A stretch of DNA of 64,000 nt from Vespula vulgaris. Its lineage: Eukaryota; Arthropoda; Insecta; Hymenoptera; Vespidae. Each line of letters begins with the position of its first letter. The first letter of the stretch is position 1. The notes beneath the pieces are model-generated. The model saw only the letters and a list, made by a program, of their open reading frames with translations, ran no database searches and was not told where the DNA came from. Below, piece after piece: positions 1-12,100 of the stretch. Both the position numbers and the translations under genes were made by a program. The stretch is taken from contig NC_066589.1 in the NCBI RefSeq assembly GCF_905475345.1, forward strand, positions 2,165,501-2,229,500, in the 5' to 3' direction.

Positions 1-319
1 AGAGAGAATTACGAGAGCACAAACAGAATTTTGAAAATGGACGCGTTTTGAGAAACTCTCAACGGTATAGGGAAGCGGAGATTCTTCAAGGAAACAGTGC
101 TGCGAATAGATCGTTTGACGACGATCGTAGATCCGAGGATTCGAGGATCATTTATAAAACTCGGGATATTTATCAACGACCAGTCGACGAGGTCGATACA
201 CCACCGTTTCCAACTAATTTTAGCCGAGGTAACGAGCCTACCTTCGGTAAAATCGTAAATCCTAGTGTGAAGATAATGAAAATCCAACATGACGTAAACG
301 AACCTCTTGATTCTTACAG
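1..319 (+). CDS. unrecognised gene A, penultimate coding exon (partial)
   Basis: The reading frame that starts at base 3 is open from the window edge to 319, so the exon begins at or before base 1. It ends at a good donor, ACAG|GTAACT, with GT at 320-321, in phase 2 (two bases of an Arg codon). The encoded segment is hydrophilic and rich in Arg, Asp, Ser and Asn, with no membrane segment or domain I recognise, so it is probably a disordered tail. The splice to 571 restores an AGA codon and keeps the frame open. I do not recognise the family. The frame and junction are clear; the function is unknown. Confidence 0.7.
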
Positions 320-570
320 GTAACTGTTTAATTCTTCTTATATTTTATATATAATAATATTATTTCCATCATAACTTTATATATTTTCTTTGATCACATA
401 GAGATAGGAGAATTAAAATAATCGCTTTTTACGATTGTTTAATCTCATAAAATGATCAATATTTATAACAAAATAATTTAGTACAAATACCGACGTTCCA
501 GTCGGAATATTATTTAAATAAATCCTATAGTTTAATAAATTCTTTCTTTTTTTTTTATGTATTTCAAAAG

Positions 571-880
571 ATATTCCGACACTAGTCAATATGACAATGT
601 ACCAGTAAGGATGAGAGGAACATCATCGGGTATCTTGAAAAAAGATCGTGGAGTTTCTTTGGCTCTAAAAACTCCTAGCAAATTAGATGAGAGGAGCAAA
701 AATGAGATCGAAATGCTGGAAGAATGTTTCAGTTCTCTCAGATCGACAGGAACTCAAACTGGCGTTCGTACACCTTCCTCACCTACAGATCCTGGATATG
801 TTCGTCATACTGCAAGCAATTGGCCTCACGATGTCAAGGCAAAAACACCTGGCTCTAGTCCAGAGCATAACAGGAATTAG
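571..880 (+). CDS. unrecognised gene A, terminal coding exon
   Basis: The exon follows a pyrimidine-rich acceptor ending TTTCAAAAG at 570. Its first base completes the Arg codon left open at 319, and the frame then runs about 103 codons to TAG at 878-880. The product ends in a Ser/Thr/Pro-rich tail ending EHNRN. A short stretch, EIEMLEECFSSL, could be an amphipathic helix. No known domain is visible. The gene is transcribed toward the myosin XV gene, tail to tail, with about 1.26 kb between stop codons. Confidence 0.7.
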
Positions 881-1463
881 TAAAACTTTCGATTAATTTT
901 TATCGTTAAATTCATTAACTATTATTATACTCTGTAAAAATTTTCGCACACGCATACACACACAGACGTACACGCATCCCATTGAATTTTCTGTTATCCA
1001 CAAATGAACTTGAACCAATCATATTGGAAAATTTGTACAAAACATTTTTATCATTTAACCGTACCATGTTTTAGAAACCCCGGTGTTCAGAAAAATAACA
1101 TTTTACGTTCATTCACGATTCACGTTGGGTATAGGTACAAATTTTAATATAAAGTTAAGAATCTTTCTTCACATCATATCTCTATATGCATACATACAAT
1201 TATTATTAATATTATTAATATTATTATTATATATAATAATTAATATTATAATTATTATTAATATTATTTTTTTATTATTTTTATTATATCATCTTGTGAT
1301 AATATGTAGTCTCTATCTGTTAGTCTCTTGAAAACGTAATCATTAAGATTAGTCTTACCGGCTTGTTGCGGATTTACATATTTTATCTCTCTCTCTCTCT
1401 TTCTTTTTCTTTCCTTCTCTATAATAGAACTGCTGATATTTTTAATTTCTTACGATTTGTATA

Positions 1464-1469
1464 AATAAA
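1464..1469 (+). terminator. candidate poly(A) signal of gene A
   Basis: AATAAA lies about 580 nt after the gene A stop and is followed by a GT-rich stretch (gattgtgctcgtg), as expected for cleavage and polyadenylation. Other AATAAA-like words occur in this AT-rich spacer, so the choice is tentative. Confidence 0.35.
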
Positions 1470-1690
1470 CGATTGTGCTCGTGAAAAGAAATTTATCTAA
1501 AAATGTTCATCAGTTTTTCATCGTCGAACATATATATTTATATAATGAATATATTTAAAAAAGAAATACATTGTTAAAATAACAGATCTTTTCTCCATTG
1601 ACGATCGAGACAAAATAAATATCGAGCTATTTTTATTAATAGATCGATTTAGATCTGATCGTAAATGTGTATATCCTCATTGGTAATCAT

Positions 1691-1696
1691 TTTATT
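1691..1696 (-). terminator. candidate poly(A) signal of myosin XV
   Basis: AATAAA on the minus strand, about 446 nt beyond the myosin XV stop at 2142. It is plausible by position only, because AT-rich sequence produces this word by chance. Confidence 0.25.
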
Positions 1697-2141
1697 TTTC
1701 TTTATCTATGTTATAGAGAGAAAAAATGTCATGACTTGAGAAAACAAAGTAAAGGATTGGAATATACGTACATATTAAAAAAAAAAAAAATATTATAAAT
1801 ATTATAAATCAAGAGCATCGACGAATATTCTGCACTGAAGCCTAAAACCAGAAAAACCCCAAGGAATGAATCCCTTTGATGTACAGAATCGTCGTTCTCT
1901 CTAATTACTTCTTCTTTCCTTCCTTTAAACGATTCTACATTCGTATTTACACAGTCCTTATAGCAAACGCTCAGATAGTTCGATCTTTTAATCCATTTTG
2001 TTTCGTAGTCGAACGATCGAAGAAGAAAAAAAAAGGAGAAAAAGAAGAAGAAGGAGAAGATCGTTCGTTATCATCTCAAACGAACTTCTTAAGTCACTGT
2101 CTAGACAGTGACAGATCAATTTGATAGGACTGTTAATGAAA

Positions 2142-2372
2142 TTATCTCATTCCAAATCCAATTCCTCCGGGTTGCGAGTTGGTCGTTCTTTGTTCCATGG
2201 TAATGTACTGCCTAATTAAACGTGAAATTTCATGAGCTTGTTCCGTCTGAAGTCTGGTTATACGTTGTTGCATAAGATTGCCACATTTCATGTCCAAATA
2301 GAGGGTTCCTTCCTCGGACTTAACTTTTCGCGTTGATATTACTTCGGAGTAAGGATAATGATACAGTGTTTC
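2142..2372 (-). CDS. Myo15: myosin XV exon 34 (C-terminus)
   Basis: 76 codons then TAA. ETLYHYPYSEVISTRKVK completes the F3 lobe, and a helix (RLQTEQAHEISRLIRQYI) ends the FERM. The final GIGFGMR lacks the PDZ-binding end found in MYO15A. Confidence 0.94.
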   Translation of the reverse strand, partial: ETLYHYPYSEVISTRKVKSEEGTLYLDMKCGNLMQQRITRLQTEQAHEISRLIRQYITMEQRTTNSQPGGIGFGMR

Positions 2373-5300
2373 CTGAAATATTCGATCATTTTTAGTTTGA
2401 TTATTTAAGTTTGATTTTAATTTTCTCTTAAGAGTATAAATACTCACGTGAGTGACTAAGTCTATGAAATGAACACCGTGTCGATTCAAGGCTAGAATAT
2501 GATCACCACCCTTTTCTTTGCCCTCTGGAATTCTTTTAACGGCAAAGAAACTCGAACCAAATAATGGCCATTTCGATAATATTTCTAAAAAGGATTAAAA
2601 CTTGTCAAACTCGTTTTCTTCGAAAAGAAAATAATTTTTTAATCATTGTTAACGAATACGTGTATATATACCTAGTACTTGGGCCTTGGAAGCAGCTACT
2701 GTTATATGTTGTACATTGTTCCAAGCTTGTTGTACCATGTTGGACCACTGCTGAGGTCTTGGTTCCCTTAAACTAAGTGCTGGTTTTGGCAACAAATATT
2801 TAATTTCTTTCGTGGCAGGCTCGTGTGTCATATCCGCTGCTCTATGTAAAAGTGCTGCTATTTGAGCCATATCGTACTGCAAGAAATGTTGTTTGTTAAT
2901 AATTCGATATAAAAAATAAAAAAAAAACGAATATCGACGATCGTGGACTTACAATAACTTCTTGAGGTAAATGTTCTCCGGGTAAGACTAGCAACAGCCC
3001 TTCTAAATAATCCGGAACAATTTGGTTAAAAACAACTTCTATGTACAATGGTGCGTCAAGTCTTAATGAATAATACCACACAGATCTACGAAATAACAAA
3101 TGATTGCATAGATATTAACACACATGTTCGATAACCTGTATTCATTGAAGTTGTTTTTTAAGTTTTTTTTTATTTCATCTAAATAATCATACCTGCAGAA
3201 TATTAAATAAAACACCTGATGATTCTTGTGCAATTCAGTAGTCACGTCCAAAATGTATTCGTCTCTAGCCAACGGCATGGTGAACGCATCGCCATCGACT
3301 ATGCAATATAAAGAAAACTCGTCCATCTCGTGAGGATTTCTTACGGATATGATGTTACACATTTCTTCGATGACATCCTTTGAAAATAAAATAATTTTAA
3401 AATCAATAAAAGGAAAGAAAAAATAAATATATCGTCACATCACGGATGCATACATACATATGTCGAATTTATGAGATAAGTTAATGTCAATTAACATTAT
3501 AAAAATGTAAAAATTAACAAACCTGTACAACCGTGGTACATTTTGTGTTGATCACTCTTTCGGTTCCACCAGGCAATCTGTAAATCTGTCTCTTCGCATT
3601 TCTTCCAGCACTTATAGCCATTATCTCTTCGACGCTAGGCACATTTTTTCGTCCACCATACTTGACCGTTTTCCTAAGATTTTGAAGGCAAACCGTGGCA
3701 GTACCATGATAGGCTCGTCTCTTATCATACGCTGCAGTCTCGAGATACTTTGTTAAATATGGTCTTAGTCCTTCGCTGCAAGTAAAGTAAGCAGCGACGA
3801 TACTAAAAAGACGCCATCCACGTTGACAGCTATCTGGATTGGGACTCTTGTTGTTCGTTGTTTGTTTCATTAGCTGACAGTAAACTTCGTCACGTAGAAG
3901 CTCGTATTTGTGACAGTGCTATTAGATAAATTTATCCAATTCATGAATATATCAAAAAAATAAATATTTTACATAATGCTATTATCAGGCTTACCATAAG
4001 AATCGTATAAACGCATTTGACTTCGCTCATATCAGGAGGTAATGGTTGGTCTCCCATATATCTCATCAGACATAGGAAACATTCCACCGCCAAAGCACTT
4101 AAATCTGCATCGAGTCTCAAAAGACTTTGCTCTATCGGTACACTAGAATATTTGACGAGATCCACTTGTTCCTTCCATGTCCATTCGGCACCGTCTTGTT
4201 GTCCTTTGTTCTTTTTACCCTTTTTCTTGCTCTTCAAAGACTCGATCACTTTCAATGAGCCACTTATCGAACCATCGGCTGTCTTTAACATCTCGAACCT
4301 AACGAATAAGAAAGAAAGTCTTCATTTTGGAATAATTTTCTTTACGGGAAAACGATCTATCGTTGAAGGAAAGATATTAGATTTTCTTGAGTTCCGAATA
4401 ATAAATGCAAATTTTACTCGACGATTGTTTTATAGGAGAAAGGCAAGATGAAAATCTTTTACCAGCACATCCTGAGAGCGCACTTCTAACTATGGAAAAA
4501 ATGAAGAAGAAATGGAGAGCGCGATTCAGGAAGACGAAGAAAGAGAAGAACCGTGTCGGTGATTGGTAGTTGATGCTATCTGAGAACTACATGCGTTATG
4601 CTTTCTCAACACAGATCACCTCGTGTGTGTCCTCTTGCGTAAGCCCGGTACGATTATCATTTCACGTTTATTTATTCGTAATTAACGTGTTACCGATCGA
4701 TAAAGTACATGAAACTCGCTTTCCTTGCTTCTACCACTACCCCGCCACCCCTTTATCCCACCACCCAACATTTTTACTATTCCTATTGATCACCTGAAAT
4801 AGCCAATTCTCTTTAAGCAAGACGAGATTAGTAACATTTTTCTTGTGAAAGTTTAACGTCTCTTGTATCGTATTTTATCCAAGTGCAAAAATTTCCCCCT
4901 TCTTCGAAAGTAGATTTTATGTATAGTACGTTTTGCCTATGTACGAGATCGAACATTGCAGTTTTCTACATTGTTATGTGTGAATCCCGTACTTTCATAA
5001 ACCTTTGTCTACAAGATAATGCTCTCGATCGGTTTAACGAACGTGCTTGAGAAATATACGACGTAGCGTCAAAGATGCATCAGCTTCGTAAATTGTTGTT
5101 AAACAGAGCTCAGTAAAATTTAATATGATATTTAAAACCTTTCTCATTTATGAAAATTTTTTTTTTCATTTTTTATTTACACTTTAATCATTTCATTAAA
5201 GTGATTGCAATTAAGCTTCTATTTACGAAGCAATTATATTCGAAAGAAAAATGATTGTATTTCTATTGATGTGATATAATATATAAAAGAAACATTGTTC

Positions 5301-6121
5301 GAATAATCTGATAGAAAAAGAACAATTCGTTTAAGGTGCATTCATTGATAATCATATTTCATGGAGCTCTGTTTTTAAATCATTATTTAAACCCTCTATT
5401 ATCTTTCAACAATTATTTAAACCATCTTAAACATCATTTGAACCCTCTTGAACATTATAATAAACCCTCAAGAATTTAATTTTTTTGTATTTAAACAAAA
5501 TTTATATAATGTGAAGCCTATAATATAACTATTATACTAATAATACGTAAGTATATTAGTATATTAATAATAAGTAACAATACTAATATACCAATTTATA
5601 ATCAGGAAACAATAATTATCATTATATACAATAATAACTATTATTTTTCTGATATAAAAATCAAGATTACAAAAAAAGGAAAAAAGGGGTTACGGAGGTA
5701 TATAAAGGGTGCGTGTTTCTTACTTTTCCGTGCTCTGCCTGAAATTTAACATGGCGTATTGCAAAAGCGAGTGTTTTCCATCGTTGACAACCGGACCGCT
5801 CTCATAAATGCTCTCATCATGCAATCTTCCATTGTCTTCCGGTTGTCGCCATTCTTGATTAGGACTCGTTCGATGATTCTGTTGACTTTTCTGATGATTC
5901 GCATGGTTTACCGCAGACACATGATTTGGCACGCGATTCAACGGCATGTGATTTTCATGATTGGAAATAATGTGATTGGTTTGATTATGCGACTGGACGT
6001 GATTCGTTGTCGCGTGATTCGTTTGCAATTGAATAGTTTTTGTGATCTGCGAAACGTGATTTTCATGATGATGATTCGGCTTGTGCTGAGGTTTCTGATC
6101 GATCTGTAAAGAAAAGGAAAC

Positions 6122-6170
<49 letters not shown>

Positions 6171-9100
6171 GTAACAAATGATGAATTACACAATAGATTG
6201 TAAAGTATATGAAAAAAAAAAAATATATATATATATTTAAGCATATTTTTAATAATACAGATAATAAATATGGCATAATCGCAAGAATAACTAATAATAG
6301 TGGGTATATGATAAAAAAACTAATAAGTTTTGCATGATGTATAAAGTTGTATATGATAAAATAAAGTACGATAAGCGGTATGATAACTGGCAGTGTGTAT
6401 GTAATAAAATGACACGTAAGTACGATGAACAGTACGATAAATCATAATGTAGGTAGATATGTGATAAATCATAACATAAATTATACGATCAGAGTGATTT
6501 TCTTTTCTTTTACTTTCTTTCAGAAGACTCTTCCTTCGCGTGTCTCTGTGCAATTCGAACGAGTTTATCGCGACTCTCGAGGACCTCTCGCATTTCCTCC
6601 TCCATACTCTTTTTTGTTGTTTTCATTTCCTCCTTTTCACCAGTCCTATGTACGGTATCTGATCAGTCTCTCGTGCGAAAAAACACGTTTCCCTTCTAAG
6701 CTGATCGGCTCCCTCTAACCGACATGCAACCGCATTTCTCGAAGTGCAGCTGTTTTTTTCTTTTTCTTTTTTCCTTACGTCGAGAAAGAAACATTGATAT
6801 CCATTAAATCAGCTCATTAATAATAAATTATATAGCTTCTTTCAATCGATTTCTCATGGATTCCATACGGATACAAATCAAATACCAAGCAACATCTATT
6901 TCAAATCTCGTTTGAGTTTTTTTCTATTTAATCGTAGTTCTTCTCGACGTTCCATGCATTTTCCAATGGAATACCTTTCAGCTTTGAATTGTTGTATATT
7001 GCATAAATCGAGAATGAAATTAATTATCGATTCTTATGGCAAAGGAATCGAACCCCATTCTCGAACAGTCGTTCTATACCTCGATCCGACCTCGATAACT
7101 AAATAAAGGGATATGGATGCCTGAAAGCTCGGTTCTACTCGTAACAAGTATCGAATGTGAGCTCGTATGAATGTAACAGTATACGAGCGCGTGTATTTGT
7201 ATGTGGGATAAACAGATGTCGACCCTGACCCACATTATACTGAATGCATCCAGATGTATCATGAGATGAGGCTAGACGAGTGTTAACGAATTAATAATCT
7301 ATATGTATAAGTGATATCACGTGATGCATGTATGAACATGCCTCTAACTTTCTAAGTATTAACGCGAATAATAAGACTCCGGTGTTCGCGGAATTGACGC
7401 TTTCGAAAAATGCAGTTTCTAATCCGAGGATGCTAAATAGTCGTATAATCTCGAAATACCAGTTCCATATCGACGTTATGACTTTAATGACCAAGTGATA
7501 TATTAAATAGACTTCTCTACTTACTTACCTACATGGATTCGTTGTTTCTTTCTTTCTTTATTTTTTTCTTATAAAATTATCTGAATAATTCCTTCGATAT
7601 AAATCGAGAGATCAAGGACGTAAGAAGATACATATATTTTCATGTGTTTCACTTCTTCTTTGGCCATGCTACTTCTTCGAGATAGGTGCCTCATTCAAGA
7701 TAATTCGCCTTTCGCACAATCGTGGCGTGGAAACAGTTATCCGGCATGATTTATATAAAGCATCGAACATTCCTTTCCCCATGTCTTATTTTGTTCATCT
7801 AGCGGTATGCCTTTTTTTCTATTTCTTTTTATTTCTCGTCTTTCTTTAATTTAGAGAATTTCTTGTGGTAAACGTAAAATCGTCACGAAAGAAAGAGGAG
7901 ACATTTCTGTCACCTTGCGGAATAACGTACGATTATTTTGACCACTTTTCTCGCGAAGAATGAAAGAAAAAAATGGAAAAGAGAAAGAGAGATAAAGAGG
8001 AAGACGGTATTACAAAAGAAGAAAAATCTTGAAAGGTGAGATCTACGCAAGGTCGACTTCTTTGTACACTCCTCGATTTTATAAAAAAGTTGATTTCGTA
8101 TACAGTTCGTAAAAATCAACTCGGAGAAATCCTTGAATGCTCTGAAATTTATATCTTAATGATCGAATGTGAGGCGATTATATGTGAGAAGTTTTCGTGA
8201 TTTATGATGGCCCATAATGTTCTCCTATGTCTTTCCTTCATTTATCATTTAGCAGTGGGAACGATATTTATTTAATAGCAATAATAATAATAGCAATAAT
8301 TGTATTTGTTGGTTTTGAATGAACTCTTACTTTTAATACTAATGATTATTACTTTAAAATTATACATATTCAGTATTTTGTTTTCTATTAGCAACAGAAC
8401 TATACTTTCATTCCCATTACTACTCTCACATTAATTTGCGAATGAATTAAAAAAAAAAAAGAAAAGAGATTATTTTAAGGATTGTTGTCTCGAAAGAGAA
8501 AGATCAAAGTTGGAATTTCTCTTTTCTACAAACAACGTTGTACGATAAAAATATAATCGGAATGCGTTCGTTGATCGGGGACACTCAGGTATAAGGAAAA
8601 GGTTCGACTTTTTTAATCGGTATAGTGACCTGGAAGCTCTTGACCTTCTCGTCGAGTTTCTTCAAGGTCTCCTGAATGGTGGTAAGGGTCTTGTCGTTCG
8701 ACTTTTCCTCGGATGCCTGTTGCATCTCGTTTTGAGTACGAAGTTCCTCGAATCTCTTCAATATCTCACGTACGCTGAGTTTACTTCCATCTGCCGCGTT
8801 CTCCTCTCTGATCGTCTCCATTTTGGACATCCTTCGATCGCCGTTCACCCGTGCGATCATCTGCTCGCTATCGTAGAAATCTTGAATGAGTCCGTTGATC
8901 CTTAGATCGTCTGTACCGTTTCTCTGGTGATTCGGTGACGGCGTTCGATACTTCCTACCGTCTTCCGCGTTTCTCGCAAAATTGGGTGACGAGTTTCTCG
9001 AGTTTCGAAGTTGACAACCCTCCTCCAGTCTTAGTTGTTCGATCGTCGGCTGAGATTGATTGCGATGCTGCTGTTGTTGCTGATGATGATCGATTTGCAA

Positions 9101-12100
9101 AACGTTTTCCGAGATCTTTGTCGAAGTTTGATTTAAAAAAGATTTTTGATCGAGCTTCGACACGTCGACCCTCGGAATATTTTCATACTCGAATCTTTGT
9201 TGATTACCGAAGAAATCCTTTTTCGAGTCCTTACGAATATAATCCAGAACCTTTGGGCTCTGACTCAAATTGTTTTTGTTAACGTCCAAATGATTGTACT
9301 CCGAAGATACCGTAGTACCTACGTCTTCCGACTTTTTCTTTCGCTTGTTGCAATCGTCTCGAGCAAAGAACTTGATGAAGCCTGTCGTCCTTTGTTCGAT
9401 CCTCGTACCACGATCAAAGTTCGACGTCTTTTCCAAGAACGCTCCGGAATCATCGGTGTGTCCATACTCGTCGCTGCTCAGATCGGATTCCGAGGATTTC
9501 ACTAGAAGACTGTCCGGCGAATTCGTTTTACGATCCTCGTCCGAAAGACTCTTCAAATCGAATTTGTTGGCAAGATTACCAAGACTCTTTCTATGTTGTC
9601 CGAGTTTCGTTTCGTGAGTCTCGTAATGTCGTCGATAATCTTCGTCCAATCGATTGTTATATAAACGATCGGGCGTCGATCTTCTATCGAGCTTCGTATC
9701 GACGTTTTTACCATTTTCGTTTACGTCGAGCCTTCGTAAAAATTCAGATCTTTTGACGATACGTTGAACGTTATTGAACGAATGCCCGTCGACCTTACGA
9801 AATTCGCTTTCAGACGATTCCGAAAAGTCGGCGAACTGACTAAGGATTTCTGGTCTGTGCTTCTGACGTCTTCTCAAGGTCGTCGGTAACTCTTCCCAAT
9901 TTCCTGATAGCCTCCTTGAAAATACTCCCTCTGCGTCGGAAACCTCACGTTCCATCATCGTCCTTGATAATTTTTTTTTTCTTAAATTTATTTGTTTTCT
10001 CTATTATCCAACATTACGATCTTCTCAGTTTCTTTCAAATATTTGAAAGACTTTCCAACGTCGATGCATCGCCCTTCGGGAAGCATAGCATTCTATAATA
10101 ATTTTAGGGATATAAGAAAAGTTTTTCCTTTTTTTTTTTTTATTGGAAATATCTCGAATATATCGTGACCCTCGATATTAAATATAGTCGATTTTAATAT
10201 GCAACCGCATCTTCGTGATACTTTCGATAAATTTGTTATGGACTTTCTCCTTTAATTTGTACCATTGAGCGTAAAATCGTCTCGATGATAGATGAGAAAA
10301 CGATTTAAGGCAGAAAATACGGGGCCATTTTAAGGTCATTAGAAATCGTCTTCGATAAATGATCGTAATTACATTCTCGCGTACTTGTAAGGTATTTCGT
10401 GATTCGACCTATCGAAAGAGAAATGTCTATGGGTCTGTGGAAAAAAAAAGAGTCAACGAAGTGGCTATAGAATTTACGTAACATTGACTTTACGTAAAGA
10501 AGATCTTAGAGTTGCAGCTAATAAAAAACATGATCGTCGAACGAAGAAATGTTCGTGAATCTATTATTTCTCCAAGAAGACAATTCTTCTTTTTTTTATA
10601 TTAATTGTAAAAAAAACTACATGAACGTACTTATATTGTGGAAAAGATAACATTTATAATAATGGAAAAGAAATTAAAAAAGACTTTAAATATCAACGAG
10701 ACATTCCTAAAGTAAAACAGACTTTCGATCGTTTCACACGAAACACCTTTCTCCTTTGAGTTTAACTTGTTAATCGGTGCACGTAGACGTATGACATTTA
10801 ATTCGAAGAAAAATAAAATGATAGTACGGATGAAGATAGGAAGCTTTTAGATAAATTAGAAATAAATTGTAAAAAGAAGAATCTCGAAAGATACGGTAAT
10901 TTTTTAAATGCTATGAAATACGAATAATTTATTTATTTTTTTTTAATCATTTGCTTCTTCGTGTTAACGGATTAACATTTAATTGGTTTCGCGCTTAAAG
11001 AATCTCTAAGTAGAACATTATCTCATTAGATTAATCAAATGTTGATACGTCGAACTTGTTTTGATATTCAAGCACATTCGAGAATACGTCAAGCATGTAG
11101 ATCAAGGAAGACCTTCTTCCTAGAGGACACCGTGAGAAGCTTCAAGAAGAAGACTCTCGTGGGATTCGCGGGCACTCGGCGAACAATGCTTCGCATTTAA
11201 TTATAATTATTTTGCACTAACAAACTCTCTTTTCCTTTTTTTTTCTCTTTTTCCTTTTTTTTCTCTTTTTATTGCGACGTCAACCGAGAGAAATGGTTGT
11301 GTTTTCTCGAAAATCACGTAGCCCTCGTATCATCATTGGAGAATTCGCAAACGTGAAACTTCGCTTTTAATCGAAACACGTTCCACATTTCCTCTCGGAT
11401 ATTCTGATCTATTTTTTGTTTTTTTGAACCGGTAATCTCTAACAGGCAGATTCTTACAAACGGTCCACTTATTATTATGCGGTTTAGATGCGTTCTAATT
11501 TTTTCTATTCGAGTATTCACGGTTTTATTTTTTCTTTGATAAATCGAGAACTCGAAATTCTACAATTTCATAAAACTGATTTTAATAAATTCAACTATTC
11601 AGGTCTCTTTAACATTGTTTAAGGTTTTAGGTTCAACAACATTTGCTTGTGATAATAATGAACTTCTTAAGCTAAATAAAACATTAAATAAATCGAGAGT
11701 AACGTTAGACCTTTGCTGTATCAAGAAATCGTCGTGTTATAAGTACTTAGTCCATTGTTTCAGAATTGAAACTTCCTGTTTCGAGACAAGGTTAATAAAG
11801 CAATAATGACGTGAGGAGTTGTTAAATTATAATTTTTGATTATGGGAGATTCCGGATAAAACAAACGAATGAGTAATTAACGTTCATTATTTTTCGCGCG
11901 AGTTTTAAAGAATCGAAAATAAATACGATCGATATCTTTGACCTACACGCACGTACTATATATTTAGATGCATATGTAGGTTTATACTCGCGTGTCCGGC
12001 AAAAGAAAATTACGAGATGATCTTTGAATCTATTCGAAAAACACGAAAACGACACGATATTTTAATGATTTGCATGAGGTCGACAAGGGTTCAACTTACG

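Larger units (their letters stand above)
881..2141. other. convergent 3' UTR / intergenic spacer
   Basis: This spacer lies between the stops of gene A (+) and myosin XV (-), so it should hold both 3' UTRs. It has an ATT/TTA-rich stretch at about 1198-1285 and a CT tract near 1385-1400. No coding frame in it looks real. Confidence 0.6.

Noticed and set aside
5938..6276. 112-codon minus-strand frame with a Tyr-Ile run
   Set aside because: It is the translated (TA)n repeat plus an alternative frame of exon 27; splice phases support the other frame.
7026..7110. tRNA gene on the minus strand (B-box-like GGTTCGATTCC)
   Set aside because: No matching A box, acceptor stem or cloverleaf could be drawn around it.
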